From contig OX424562.1 of NCBI GenBank assembly GCA_949152475.1, positions 19,220,209 to 19,284,208 on the forward strand: DNA of 64,000 nucleotides. The letters run 5' to 3'. The notes under the pieces were generated by a model, which saw nothing but the letters and a program-made list of their open reading frames with translations, ran no database searches and was not told the DNA's origin. A program made the translations under genes and the position numbers. Below, in pieces: positions 1 through 12,548 of the stretch (position 1 is its first letter; each line of letters opens with the position of its first letter). Source of the stretch: Terebella lapidaria (taxonomy: Eukaryota > Annelida > Polychaeta > Terebellida > Terebellidae).

Positions 1-1054
1 TTGTGCAAAATTTCAGATTGATTTGGCCAAAAACTATAAAGATAACCAAAACTTGACGACGACGGACAGCCGGACGATGGACAACATGGCATTGCTAAAG
101 CTCCGCTGCCATTCGGCTTAGGGGAACTAAAAATGGCCCGATGAAAATATTGTAGGGCATTTTAAACGAGTTGTGGTCTCGTGTAAATATTTTTTATATT
201 CCAAGATTGTCCTGGGCAAACTGGACATCCCCGAGAATCTCCAAATGCCCAAGAATGAGCAGGGCAATAGCTTATTGCGTACATACATACGTTACATTAA
301 CTCATGAATGGCCTGTCGCAGTGTACATAATTCAAAATAGGATTATATACCCAGGTTTAGCGTTGCCTATACAGGTTTAGCGTTGCAACAATGTGTTCGC
401 CTCAAAGCTGTGCTTTCCACAACTTCTTGTATCACCACACGCTATTCTGTTCGCTGTTAACTACTTACGAGCATCCTTATCAATACTGCGCAAAGTGGTT
501 TTGGTATGGTACGTTATTGTATCATCCATGTCAGTATTTTGCTTTCGAGTCGCGACTGTCTCGTTCGTGGCGGCCGCCATTTTCCCCGAAGGATGTTCGT
601 TGCAAACCCCAGGATGCGCCGACCAAACCCAGGTTTAGCCGACTGGTTCCCCAGCGTGTAAGTGGACCCATGCAATGAGCCGCTAGGGAGCTCAGCCGCA
701 ATGGGCTCAGTCCCTTCACTCTGTTCGAGTATTTTGGCCCCTTTCCCCGAAATTCCTGGATCCGTCCATGGCAAATTAGATAGGATATGCAAGGTCATCG
801 CAATGTAATTCGAAGCATTGATCAAGATTTAAAGAGGCTATAGGTGTGACGATAGATGCTTGTTCTTAATTGCTCTAGTTACCTACAAAATTATATTTGT
901 CTTGTACATTGTAGTAGAAGTTTTTTTAAAAAGTTAGCAGCTCTCTTTTAAAGAATGTACTTCTAAGCAAAGACGATGTACATTCTACCTCAGTATATAT
1001 TTAATACACATCCGCTACGATCCGACACTTAATTTGTTATAGCATCCTATTGAG

Positions 1055-1228
1055 CGACAGGTACCCATTTACGTCTGGGTGGAGATAGAACATGAATGGT
1101 GCACACCTAGCGTGAGAATATTAGCGAAATAATACAGTACGGGTCCAGACTGAATCTCGAACTGAATCAAGACCTTTGCATTACGACACCAGCATCTTTT
1201 ACACTGAGCTACCCCCTCCGTATCCCAT
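1055..1228 (-). mobile_element. tRNA-derived SINE-like block, unit 1
   Basis: On the minus strand the block starts with a tRNA-like head. An A-box-like TAGCTCAGTG lies at about 1202-1211 and a B-box-like GTTCGAGATTC at 1152-1162, at the spacing expected of an internal RNA polymerase III promoter. The downstream body includes AAATGGGTACCTG. A clean tRNA cloverleaf is not evident, so I read it as a SINE rather than a functional tRNA gene. No A-rich tail or target duplication was identified. Confidence 0.55.
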
Positions 1229-1859
1229 TGTTCATACATGTTTTGCGAAATAAAAAGGAGCATGAGAAGTGTAGGTGGCAAGATGCCTTACCGAAATTAA
1301 TCAGGGCAATGTTGATTCATGCACTTGTAGGCCTTAGCTTACAAGTATTATGTCATAATGAGGGCCACACATTACTATTATTTAATTTCCACCACAGATA
1401 TAATTTCTTTCCTGTGGCATAATAAAGCACAATCATGACAATTCATTTGGCTCCAACTATACTAATATAGATATTTGCGCATTTTTCTGTAACCAGAATG
1501 AGTGATGTTCATGTGACAACGTCCACCCGATGTGTATCTGGGCCCCATACAAATCAACTGCAAAACTTCAAAAAAAAAAGAAATTCTCTCGTCCTTGAGC
1601 GCTCCGCTACGAAAGTTCAGAAGGTCAAATTCAAGGTCATTACACAAATCATCACATATTACTTCCCATTTGAAAGTGTCAATAGCTAAGATTTATCTTC
1701 AAGCATTCTATGAGTACACTTGCAGCAGTTCCCATTATGAAGGAAAAAATTCGGAATTTTTCACAAATTATTTTTTTTTGGGGGGGGGGGGGGGGGGGAG
1801 GGGGAGGAAATGGCTCAAAACGAATAGTGACTTGACCCAAAATTGCCCGTTTTTCGTCT

Positions 1860-2062
1860 AAAATGGACGCGGGAACAAATCGAAAATCAAAAGACTAAAA
1901 AATACCTCGCTCTTGAAATATTTTTAGGTAATTTGTGCAAAATTTCAGATTGATTTGGCCAAAAACTATAAAGATAACCAAAACTTGACGACGACGGACA
2001 GCCGGACGATGGACAACATGGCATTGCTAAAGCTCCGCTGCCATTCGGCTTAGGGGAACTAA
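1860..2062 (-). mobile_element. Helitron-like 5' fragment inside the 1.93 kb unit
   Basis: Read on the minus strand, this part begins near AGTTCCCCTAAGCCGAATGG, passes GTCCGTCGTCGTC, then CTGAAATTTTGCACAAA and a GAGGTATTTTTTAG block. That order of motifs is the same as in the AGGTTACCGG elements at 20969, 22983 and 26362. Equivalent segments occur in the other copies of the unit, offset by about 1.93 kb. Similarity was judged by eye. Confidence 0.5.
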
Positions 2063-2986
2063 AAATGGCCCGATGAAAATATTGTAGGGCATTTTAAACG
2101 AGTTGTGGTCTCGTGTAAATATTTTTTATATTCCAAGATTGTCCTGGGCAAACTGGACATCCCCGAGAATCTCCAAATGCCCAAGAATGAGCAGGGCAAT
2201 AGCTTATTGCGTACATACATACGTTACATTAACTCATGAATGGCCTGTCGCAGTGTACATAATTCAAAATAGGATTATATACCCAGGTTTAGCGTTGCCT
2301 ATACAGGTTTAGCGTTGCAACAATGTGTTCGCCTCAAAGCTGTGCTTTCCACAACTTCTTGTATCACCACACGCTATTCTGTTCGCTGTTAACTACTTAC
2401 GAGCATCCTTATCAATACTGCGCAAAGTGGTTTTGGTATGGTACGTTATTGTATCATCCATGTCAGTATTTTGCTTTCGAGTCGCGACTGTCTCGTTCGT
2501 GGCGGCCGCCATTTTCCCCGAAGGATGTTCGTTGCAAACCCCAGGATGCGCCGACCAAACCCAGGTTTAGCCGACTGGTTCCCCAGCGTGTAAGTGGACC
2601 CATGCAATGAGCCGCTAGGGAGCTCAGCCGCAATGGGCTCAGTCCCTTCACTCTGTTCGAGTATTTTGGCCCCTTTCCCCGAAATTCCTGGATCCGTCCA
2701 TGGCAAATTAGATAGGATATGCAAGGTCATCGCAATGTAATTCGAAGCATTGATCAAGATTTAAAGAGGCTATAGGTGTGACGATAGATGCTTGTTCTTA
2801 ATTGCTCTAGTTACCTACAAAATTATATTTGTCTTGTACATTGTAGTAGAAGTTTTTTTAAAAAGTTAGCAGCTCTCTTTTAAAGAATGTACTTCTAAGC
2901 AAAGACGATGTACATTCTACCTCAGTATATATTTAATACACATCCGCTACGATCCGACACTTAATTTGTTATAGCATCCTATTGAG

Positions 2987-3163
2987 CGACAGGTACCCAT
3001 TTACGTCTGGGTGGAGATAGAACATGAATGGTGCACACCTAGCGTGAGAATATTACCGAAATAATACAGTACGGGTCCAGATCGACTGAATCTCGAACTG
3101 AATCAAGACCTTTGCATTACGACACCAGCATCTTTTACACTGAGCTACCCCCTCCGTATCCCA
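2987..3163 (-). mobile_element. tRNA-derived SINE-like block, unit 2
   Basis: Second copy of the SINE-like block carried by the tandem unit. It differs by a 4-base insertion close to the B box (near 3082), so its promoter spacing is slightly altered. It was multiplied with the unit, not by separate insertion. Confidence 0.5.
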
Positions 3164-4919
3164 TTGTTCATACATGTTTTGCGAAATAAAAAGGAGCATG
3201 AGAAGTGTAGGTGGCAAGATGCCTTACCGAAATTAATCAGGGCAATGTTGATTCATGCACTTGTAGGCCTTAGCTTACAAGTATTATGTCATAATGAGGG
3301 CCACACATTACTATTATTTAATTTCCACCACAGATATAATTTCTTTCCTGTGGCATAATAAAGCACAATCATGACAATTCATTTGGCTCCAACTATACTA
3401 ATATAGATATTTGCGCATTTTTCTGTAACCAGAATGAGTGATGTTCATGTGACAACGTCCACCCGATGTGTATCTGGGCCCCATACAAATCAACTGCAAA
3501 ACTTCAAAAAAAAAAGAAATTCTCTCGTCCTTGAGCGCTCCGCTACGAAAGTTCAGAAGGTCAAATTCAAGGTCATTACACAAATCATCACATATTACTT
3601 CCCATTTGAAAGTGTCAATAGCTAAGATTTATCTTCAAGCATTCTATGAGTACACTTGCAGCAGTTCCCATTATGAAGGAAAAAATTCGGAATTTTTCAC
3701 AAATTATTTTTTTTGGGGGGGGGGGGGGGGGAGGGGGAGGAAATGGCTCAAAACGAATAGTGACTTGACCCAAAATTGCCCGTTTTTCGTCTAAAATGGA
3801 CGCGGGAACAAATCGAAAATCAAAAGACTAAAAAATACCTCGCTCTTGAAATATTTTTAGGTAATTTGTGCAAAATTTCAGATTGATTTGGCCAAAAACT
3901 ATAAAGATAACCAAAACTTGACGACGACGGACAGCCGGACGATGGACAACATGGCATTGCTAAAGCTCCGCTGCCATTCGGCTTAGGGGAACTAAAAATG
4001 GCCCGATGAAAATATTGTAGGGCATTTTAAACGAGTTGTGGTCTCGTGTAAATATTTTTTATATTCCAAGATTGTCCTGGGCAAACTGGACATCCCCGAG
4101 AATCTCCAAATGCCCAAGAATGAGCAGGGCAATAGCTTATTGCGTACATACATACGTTACATTAACTCATGAATGGCCTGTCGCAGTGTACATAATTCAA
4201 AATAGGATTATATACCCAGGTTTAGCGTTGCCTATACAGGTTTAGCGTTGCAACAATGTGTTCGCCTCAAAGCTGTGCTTTCCACAACTTCTTGTATCAC
4301 CACACGCTATTCTGTTCGCTGTTAACTACTTACGAGCATCCTTATCAATACTGCGCAAAGTGGTTTTGGTATGGTACGTTATTGTATCATCCATGTCAGT
4401 ATTTTGCTTTCGAGTCGCGACTGTCTCGTTCGTGGCGGCCGCCATTTTCCCCGAAGGATGTTCGTTGCAAACCCCAGGATGCGCCGACCAAACCCAGGTT
4501 TAGCCGACTGGTTCCCCAGCGTGTAAGTGGACCCATGCAATGAGCCGCTAGGGAGCTCAGCCACAATGGGCTCAGTCCCTTCACTCTGTTCGAGTATTTT
4601 GGCCCCTTTCCCCGAAATTCCTGGATCCGTCCATGGCAAATTAGATAGGATATGCAAGGTCATCGCAATGTAATTCGAAGCATTGATCAAGATTTAAAGA
4701 GGCTATAGGTGTGACGATAGATGCTTGTTCTTAATTGCTCTAGTTACCTACAAAATTATATTTGTCTTGTACATTGTAGTAGAAGTTTTTTTAAAAAGTT
4801 AGCAGCTCTCTTTTAAAGAATGTACTTCTAAGCAAAGACGATGTACATTCTACCTCAGTATATATTTAATACACATCCGCTACGATCCGACACTTAATTT
4901 GTTATAGCATCCTATTGAG

Positions 4920-5092
4920 CGACAGGTACCCATTTACGTCTGGGTGGAGATAGAACATGAATGGTGCACACCTAGCGTGAGAATATTAGCGAAATAATAC
5001 AGTACGGGTCCAGACTGAATCTCGAACTGAATCAAGACCTTTGCATTACGACACCAGCATCTTTTACACTGAGCTACCCCCTCCGTATCCCA
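4920..5092 (-). mobile_element. tRNA-derived SINE-like block, unit 3
   Basis: Third copy of the SINE-like block, matching the one in unit 1, with A-box-like and B-box-like motifs intact on the minus strand. Confidence 0.5.
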
Positions 5093-6849
5093 TTGTTCAT
5101 ACATGTTTTGCGAAATAAAAAGGAGCATGAGAAGTGTAGGTGGCAAGATGCCTTACCGAAATTAATCAGGGCAATGTTGATTCATGCACTTGTAGGCCTT
5201 AGCTTACAAGTATTATGTCATAATGAGGGCCACACATTACTATTATTTAATTTCCACCACAGATATAATTTCTTTCCTGTGGCATAATAAAGCACAATCA
5301 TGACAATTCATTTGGCTCCAACTATACTAATATAGATATTTGCGCATTTTTCTGTAACCAGAATGAGTGATGTTCATGTGACAACGTCCACCCGATGTGT
5401 ATCTGGGCCCCATACAAATCAACTGCAAAACTTCAAAAAAAAAAGAAATTCTCTCGTCCTTGAGCGCTCCGCTACGAAAGTTCAGAAGGTCAAATTCAAG
5501 GTCATTACACAAATCATCACATATTACTTCCCATTTGAAAGTGTCAATAGCTAAGATTTATCTTCAAGCATTCTATGAGTACACTTGCAGCAGTTCCCAT
5601 TATGAAGGAAAAAATTCGGAATTTTTCACAAATTATTTTTTTTTGGGGGGGGGGGGGGGGGAGGGGGAGGAAATGGCTCAAAACGAATAGTGACTTGACC
5701 CAAAATTGCCCGTTTTTCGTCTAAAATGGACGCGGGAACAAATCGAAAATCAAAAGACTAAAAAATACCTCGCTCTTGAAATATTTTTAGGTAATTTGTG
5801 CAAAATTTCAGATTGATTTGGCCAAAAACTATAAAGATAACCAAAACTTGACGACGACGGACAGCCGGACGATGGACAACATGGCATTGCTAAAGCTCCG
5901 CTGCCATTCGGCTTAGGGGAACTAAAAATGGCCCGATGAAAATATTGTAGGGCATTTTAAACGAGTTGTGGTCTCGTGTAAATATTTTTTATATTCCAAG
6001 ATTGTCCTGGGCAAACTGGACATCCCCGAGAATCTCCAAATGCCCAAGAATGAGCAGGGCAATAGCTTATTGCGTACATACATACGTTACATTAACTCAT
6101 GAATGGCCTGTCGCAGTGTACATAATTCAAAATAGGATTATATACCCAGGTTTAGCGTTGCCTATACAGGTTTAGCGTTGCAACAATGTGTTCACCTCAA
6201 AGCTGTGCTTTCCACAACTTCTTGTATCACCACACGCTATTCTGTTCGCTGTTAACTACTTACGAGCATCCTTATCAATACTGCGCAAAGTGGTTTTGGT
6301 ATGGTACGTTATTGTATCATCCATGTCAGTATTTTGCTTTCGAGTCGCGACTGTCTCGTTCGTGGCGGCCGCCATTTTCCCCGAAGGATGTTCGTTGCAA
6401 ACCCCAGGATGCGCCGACCAAACCCAGGTTTAGCCGACTGGTTCCCCAGCGTGTAAGTGGACCCATGCAATGAGCCGCTAGGGAGCTCAGCCGCAATGGG
6501 CTCAGTCCCTTCACTCTGTTCGAGTATTTTGGCCCCTTTCCCCGAAATTCCTGGATCCGTCCATGGCAAATTAGATAGGATATGCAAGGTCATCGCAATG
6601 TAATTCGAAGCATTGATCAAGATTTAAAGAGGCTATAGGTGTGACGATAGATGCTTGTTCTTAATTGCTCTAGTTACCTACAAAATTATATTTGTCTTGT
6701 ACATTGTAGTAGAAGTTTTTTTAAAAAGTTAGCAGCTCTCTTTTAAAGAATGTACTTCTAAGCAAAGACGATGTACATTCTACCTCAGTATATATTTAAT
6801 ACACATCCGCTACGATCCGACACTTAATTTGTTATAGCATCCTATTGAG

Positions 6850-7022
6850 CGACAGGTACCCATTTACGTCTGGGTGGAGATAGAACATGAATGGTGCACA
6901 CCTAGCGTGAGAATATTAGCGAAATAATACAGTACGGGTCCAGACTGAATCTCGAACTGAATCAAGACCTTTGCATTACGACACCAGCATCTTTTACACT
7001 GAGCTACCCCCTCCGTATCCCA
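6850..7022 (-). mobile_element. tRNA-derived SINE-like block, unit 4 (array edge)
   Basis: Fourth copy. The tandem unit loses identity about 10 bases beyond the tRNA-like head, near 7033, so the right border of the array coincides with the 5' edge of this SINE-like block. Confidence 0.5.
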
Positions 7023-7033
7023 TTGTTCATACA

Positions 7034-9150
7034 TTTGTGGAATGTTTTGTGATCCCGACTCTAGTACCGTCCCAGCACAATTAAGCACCTGGGTGAGAAC
7101 AAACTAACCTTTTCTCGCCCCTGAACTCACAGGCATTTCATAGCAGAAACAGGACTGGCTTCCACTGCACATCATGTAGCCGACCATGTGTTCAGGTTGA
7201 AGTCTAGATCAGATTTAAACTATTCTGCGTATGATCGTTTATGATAGGTTGTTACCCCTGTCATTTGCACAATCGCTCACCAGTGCCGACAGCATGTTGA
7301 AAATGGACCAGTTGAACCTTCTTCTGGATAATCAGCGTCAGTGCTGTATCAGAATGTTGTCAATCAGTAATGTCACGCTTCATGTATTTCGCATCCATGA
7401 TACAGAATACAACATGTCATCCAGTTCGGCGTTCTGGATCAATGCTCGATATTGCATATGTTACACCATAGTAACTTTGTAGTCGAAAAGCCAGTGGAGT
7501 GAACGGTTACCAATATGGAGCTCGGCAGACAATTATGAGACCATGCAAGCCACAATGAATGATGCAGTAGTTCATCTACGAGTGTATATTTTGTATATAT
7601 ACCAAGGTTCCACCCAAAACTGTTTTCTTGGGTGAAGTGACTCGCCCATTGGATACAATGTTACTGCCCAGTTGAGGTGATCAGTATTAACAGGCTGAGT
7701 AGGTGCCATCACTTCGGAAAAAAATAGGCACCATGACCATAGGGGAAGTCGTCTAGAACGGTGAGCAGGGGCTATGTGTGTCCCTAAAGTGAACTTCCCC
7801 AGCAACAAGTAACTTTTCCCTGATTGAAGGGTGATGGTGATCATGTTTGCACCCCAGGTCAGTTCTGAAGGGCCTGATAAAAATGGGAGGAACTAGCAGT
7901 GTGCCGTATCTCAAGGCACACAGTAAGGTTGTGATGAATTGCCCACAAAGAACTAAGAGTATCATAAACTGGAGGATCCTCCCGCTGTGTTGGAGGAGTC
8001 ATCATGGTCAGCCCTGCTAGCAAAATATACTGGCTGCAGGGCTTAGGACTGGAGTGTTTGTCAGCAACAGACCAGTGGTGGATTTTTCGTTGTCTCAACA
8101 TCCACAGTCTGTTCCATTCGCTTGAGGGACCACAAGCGGAGTGGACCATTCTTCCTGGTGGTTCTGACCTCCCACACTGGCAAGACACTCAGGCCTGTGA
8201 CCAATGAAGTCATGGTTCCAGTTGCAGCACAACCATAATGCTCCGTAGCTAGAAGTGCCATGGCTTGCTAAAAAGGAAGCAGGTCCAGGATTCTGGCATT
8301 CTGACGTCTGACTTTAGCTGTAACAGCGTAGGCGACACAGTTACATGTAGCTGGGTGGAATACTGACTGTCACCCAGATAGCTTCATCCTCCAGGTCAGT
8401 TAGAAGTACATGTACAGCATGCTTCTCGACTTGATCCAGCCTTGTCCAGTGGTGCCACAGCAGAGCTGGGCAAGGTAGTTGCAAAGTAGTCAACCCTGCT
8501 GTCATCGTACCAGATACCAGAGAGATAGGTTGGAACCAATGGAATATCGCGCCATAACAGAGGCTACATGTAGATACATATATTTTGAAGATAGACCTGC
8601 TTATTGCATTTGGTCCAGTGCATGCCAGATCCAGCCATTCGTAAGGATGGTACTGGCCTGTGATTGGGCTAGACAAATTCTTTCAGAATGTACCTCATGG
8701 TCGAGCCACAGCCGGCGGGACCAGAGGCTGTACTGCTAAAAGCTGACAGTCGAGTGGTTTTCACAGACTGTCCTGATGCCAGCAGAGAAGCCGGCCATTG
8801 CACAGGTGATACTGGCTACTGTTGGAAAGCCGCTTCCCGTTTGTACTGCACACGCCAGACAACATGGATTTGCCAGCACGGTCAATCGCATCTGTGTCCT
8901 GGCGGCCAGCAACTCCATGGCAGGAAGTGGCAAGTTCAGGATGAGAGTCTGGCTGACAGGATGACGATTGTCCCCGACCATTACCTGACTATCTATTTAG
9001 CAGGTAAGTTCTGGACTTGATGCCAGGTATTCACCATCGAGATAGACTCGGAAGTCCAAGGTCTCCAGCCAGGCTGACTGAAGATGGGGCCCCATCCTGG
9101 TGTTCCCTAGCATGCAAACCTTTAGAATCCATCCTCAACAAAACTACCAT
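7034..9150. other. Unclassified intergenic sequence
   Basis: Less AT-rich than its surroundings, with several overlapping open frames on both strands (for example minus 8341-8676 and 8736-8981, plus 8688-9020). None of these contains a motif I recognise, and none stands out as coding. It may be a decayed mobile element, a non-coding transcript or an unrecognised gene fragment. I see no terminal repeats. Confidence 0.4.
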
Positions 9151-9875
9151 TTAAGGATTGATTGCATGTGATCGTCGTGAACCTGGCAGTGACCAGCTGT
9201 CCATTCACTTATAATGTAAATATAAAGGTAACAAATTCATGAATTTACACACTTCCAACCAACGTGAAACTTTGCCTTTCTGATTGTTAGCCATCAAGGA
9301 TTACTAACCGAGACTCTGTTTCTTACTAAGCAATGTTAAATTTGTTAAATTCATCATTTTCATATGTCATTTTCCGACCTATTTCTCAGTCTACAAAATA
9401 CACTCACAACAATGCGAGCGAAAGGATTATGCTGTGCAGCAAATAGCTAGTGGGGCCAGTAAAACTCACAGGTGATATGCACTCGGGTGCACCGAGGTGT
9501 TTGGGATTATGAATGTTCAGCTCATTGTATTCATCTCACAGAAAGTATAGCCCTAGATATTCTCATTATTCTGACGACAACAAGGAATAAATATATGCAA
9601 CAGCCAGTGCTTGTCAAGCAGAACACTCGAATCTTCGTTTTGGTGAAACGTATAAAATGATTTATCTAATCATCAAATTGCACAGCTTTCGTGATATCAA
9701 TCATGAAACCATGTCTCGGTTCATCATCCATGCGTATTTGTGTGAGTGGTAGCCAAGTTTTAGGTCAGGGGATTGTATTGTTTTGGTGATTTTGTTACCT
9801 TTACTTTCACATTATAAGTCAATGGAAAAGTGCCTCAATGCAGTCACCGGTAAGTTACGTGCAATCACACCTTAA
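9151..9875. mobile_element. TTAA-flanked MITE, copy 1
   Basis: About 717 bp between TTAA at 9151-9154 and TTAA at 9872-9875. The ends form imperfect inverted repeats (GGATTGATTGCATG against the reverse complement GGTGTGATTGCACG). A near-identical copy lies at 20067-20791 inside a Helitron-like element. TTAA target duplications are known from piggyBac-type transposons, so this may be a non-autonomous member. That assignment is inference; no transposase is present. Confidence 0.6.
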
Positions 9876-10039
9876 CAAAAGCCAACACTTCTTTATTTGT
9901 GGTGAAGCAATTCAGAGAAATACTTTTTTTATACTTTAAGTTTATTCCTCACACTGCTATGATACAATATAGCTATGATATACTAGTAACGAAGAGATAG
10001 TAGCCCTACAATAGATTGTATGAGTATAGTATGTTGTCC

Positions 10040-11545
10040 TCATTTTAAGTCCTTATACAGGATATTATCGTCTTCTTCAATTAGTTCAGTCGGGTAGTCT
10101 ATCAAAGTGAGAAGCTGTTTGCATTCATTTGTTATTTCCTTCTGTACCGACAGTGACATGGTGCCATTCCATCTCTGTCCTGTGGACTTGGAATTGGTCC
10201 ATTCCTGCCCCACCTCCGCTTCTGCAAATTGCAAACTGCTCTGGAACGAATTTAACAAATCCTCGGAGACTGTTCTCCCAAGAAAACCAAAGACTTGTTT
10301 GAACACCGTTGCTGGATCAGTCAGTAGTTGTTCATACTGAATCATCACAGCTTTAGCTTGCTGCATGGTACGAATCGAAGTCAGCCAGTAGAAGTCCTTG
10401 TGCATTTGTGCACAGAGCTTGGATGCATACTCAGTTATTGACTTCTCCTCGCTTTCTGGTTTGTCCATGTGAGATACGATTGACGTTACAACTGCACGTG
10501 GGTCTCTTACCAGCAATAGAACAACAACGTCGGGAGTACTGTTCAGAATCATATCGCCTATGATCTCGACGGGTATGCTAGTCGCGTGTACAATGACTTC
10601 AGATGATCTTCTACATTCTCCTTCCACCATTGCAAAGAGGCAATCTTTAGAAATTGTATCTCCCCGATGACATGTTTGTCTCATCTTTTGCAGTTGCTGC
10701 GATGGAGATTCAGCACCAAAGAACTTGTTGATAAAGTTACTTCTAAGATCCTCAAAGTCACACTGAAAGGTCCTCAGGATATCTTTGGCGATAGCCTTCC
10801 ACATTGCCTCATCGCTCGTCAATGGACTGTTGCAAGACAATGCATTATCATAAATATATATTACTTGCTGGCTCTATTACCTTCACCTCGGCATACAGAA
10901 TTTCATGCAGCGTAAGTTACTAGTAACGATGCGATACATTGACAGCCCTTAGGTCATACGGAATTTCAACATACAGTAATAATATTATATGTGAATATAC
11001 CGTATGTCTCCAGAATTGAGGTGTGCCTTCAGTTCCTCTGACGTGTCCCCAAACATGCGTGTCTCTCTCAAATAGAAGGTATGAGGGATATGTTGAATGA
11101 AGTCGGCCATCAGCCCAGAACCTCCGTGTGGATATGACGCGATTAGTACCTTATTGGTGGATGGCTCACTGGGTTCCCAAGCACCTAAATCAAACTGACA
11201 GATCATAGAGATTGAAATAATAAGTTTGCTAATCATTCAAATGTAGACCGAAAAACACCACCTACCATTCAAAGGAATTGTGCTTTAAATCGTAATTTGA
11301 TTAACTTCATTTAACAAATTCCAAATATTTACATCAGATAATCATGGCAGATGAAAAACTGTCCGAAACATGTCGAGTCATATATTCGTTGTTCTAACCA
11401 TGTCCTGAACCTTATTGGTTTCGGAACATACACCATTTTAATGTTGTTTTGACTTACGATTGACCATACTGTATACAAGCATGCCACAGTTCCCAGAATA
11501 TACAATAATGAGGTGACTGACTTTGGACAATAGCCGTGTCGAATC
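10040..11545 (-). CDS. Carbohydrate (Gal/GlcNAc/GalNAc-type) sulfotransferase, N-terminus missing
   Basis: Three minus-strand exons join in phase: 11545-11458, 11194-11001 and 10826-10040 (stop). The first encodes a hydrophobic stretch (SVTSLLYILGTVACLYTVW) fitting the signal anchor of a type II Golgi membrane protein. The second carries SYPHGGSGLMADF, at the place of the 5'-phosphosulfate-binding loop. The third carries LLLVRDPRAVVTSIV, the 3'-phosphate-binding motif. By family, the enzyme would transfer sulfate from PAPS to a glycan in the Golgi lumen; acceptor sugar and position cannot be read from sequence. There is no in-frame ATG in the 11545 exon, which begins in phase 2, so an upstream coding exon is needed and was not identified. 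Borders: AG acceptors at 11546-11547, 11195-11196 and 10827-10828; GT donors after 11458 and 11001. It lies downstream of TRMO on the same strand. Confidence 0.8.
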
Positions 11546-11792
11546 CTATAAAACAATGACCAATATGCATAAAAATGAAATGTTCCATGGTTTTAATGTT
11601 GTGGAAATAAGTGTGATTGCTTTAAGACCTAATGCTCATGACAGTACGTGTATCATTACGAACCCAAACGTTTGTTAGACTCACCAAAACTTCACACGCA
11701 TACAATATACATACTTCATTTTCAAATAGAGCAGTTGTACTCTTCTCAGAAGCATAGTCCTCTCCGACCTATAAATACCTGATTGAAAAAAT

Positions 11793-11945
11793 TCAGTATG
11801 CTTCTCAAAACACACTATATGTTTTATATCTATAGATTGGTCAATAAAATCAAGTGACCGAGAGCCATCGGAACTGACAGGTGTTTCATCCTGCACCTCG
11901 GTATTACATCCAGTCAGTACTTCGAGTATTTGCTCTTTGGACACC
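11793..11945 (-). other. Exon-like open segment of unknown gene
   Basis: An open minus-strand stretch with an AG acceptor-like sequence on its 5' side and a CAG|GTATTT donor-like sequence after it. The frame contains TGCNTEVQDETPVSSDGS and no known motif. With this donor the phase (1) does not match the next sulfotransferase exon (needs 2). A weaker donor 11 bases further on, AG|GTCGGA, would match. It could be the missing N-terminal exon of the sulfotransferase or simply non-coding. Confidence 0.25.
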
Positions 11946-12548
11946 TGCTTGTATTGGATATGTCAATACCATTTTCTTATACCAAAGATACGATTTTTGA
12001 TATGACTACATGTACTAAGTATCTAGCGTGCAAGGATTCCTTATTTTTTTCGTGTGAACGTGAACTTCCACTTTTGAAATCCAGTTTATATACGTTGTAA
12101 TGTTGCTTTTAGTTAGATCGCCATGTTTTTTTCTTCAGATTTTTGAGACTGTAGTTATAAATTTGGTGTAAAAAATGCCGTTTGCTTCAAAGGTGAAAAG
12201 TACCCATTTAGTCATACTGTTAATCGTCGCCGAACGCCCGGCAAAAATGTGTAAAAATATATTGGACAATTTAATGAACACAATACAGCAGAGTCGGTAT
12301 CTCTTTTTTATAGGTTAACTTAAAAATGCATTTCCGTTGTACTTTCACATGCAAGTTAGTGGTTACGAGTGGTTTACTGGCATATCAGTTGATTTCGAGA
12401 ACCCATGTAGGTGCTGTCATTTAATTATATTCATAGCAAGCGTCGAAAGTTCATAACCTGTGTTCTGTAAATTGACAATCAGAATTCCAAACATATTTAT
12501 TCATCTGAACTATTGGACAAACAATGAGCATACATCAACATTATGATA
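11946..12548. other. Intergenic sequence between TRMO and the sulfotransferase
   Basis: AT-rich. It should hold the 3' UTR of TRMO and, on the same strand, the 5' end of the sulfotransferase gene. I could not identify a start codon exon or a clear polyadenylation signal with confidence. Confidence 0.4.

Larger units (their letters stand above)
1..7033. repeat. Tandem array of a ~1.93 kb unit, about 3.6 copies
   Basis: The same sequence restarts at 1, 1933, 3866 and 5796, giving periods of 1932, 1933 and 1930 bp. The array enters from the left edge and the fourth copy stops matching at about 7033, just past the SINE head. Copies are nearly identical by eye. Differences seen are the length of a poly-G tract (19, 17 and 17 G at about 1780, 3715 and 5645), a 4-base insertion near 3082, and single changes near 3055, 4563 and 6194. 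Each unit holds a SINE-like block and, on the minus strand, sequence resembling the 5' part of the Helitron-like elements in CCDC87 introns. Short ORFs recur identically in each copy but lack any recognisable domain, so I call none of them genes. The near identity suggests recent amplification or ongoing homogenisation. Confidence 0.95.

Noticed and set aside
171..830. ORFs of 60-103 residues repeated in every 1.93 kb unit
   Set aside because: Identical only because the DNA is duplicated; frames overlap on both strands, codon content is unremarkable, and no motif is recognised.
1146..1219. Functional tRNA gene in the tandem unit
   Set aside because: A and B boxes are present but acceptor and anticodon stems do not pair convincingly; a SINE head explains it better.
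10107..10340. Plus-strand frame over the sulfotransferase exon
   Set aside because: Antisense shadow of the clearly coding minus-strand exon.
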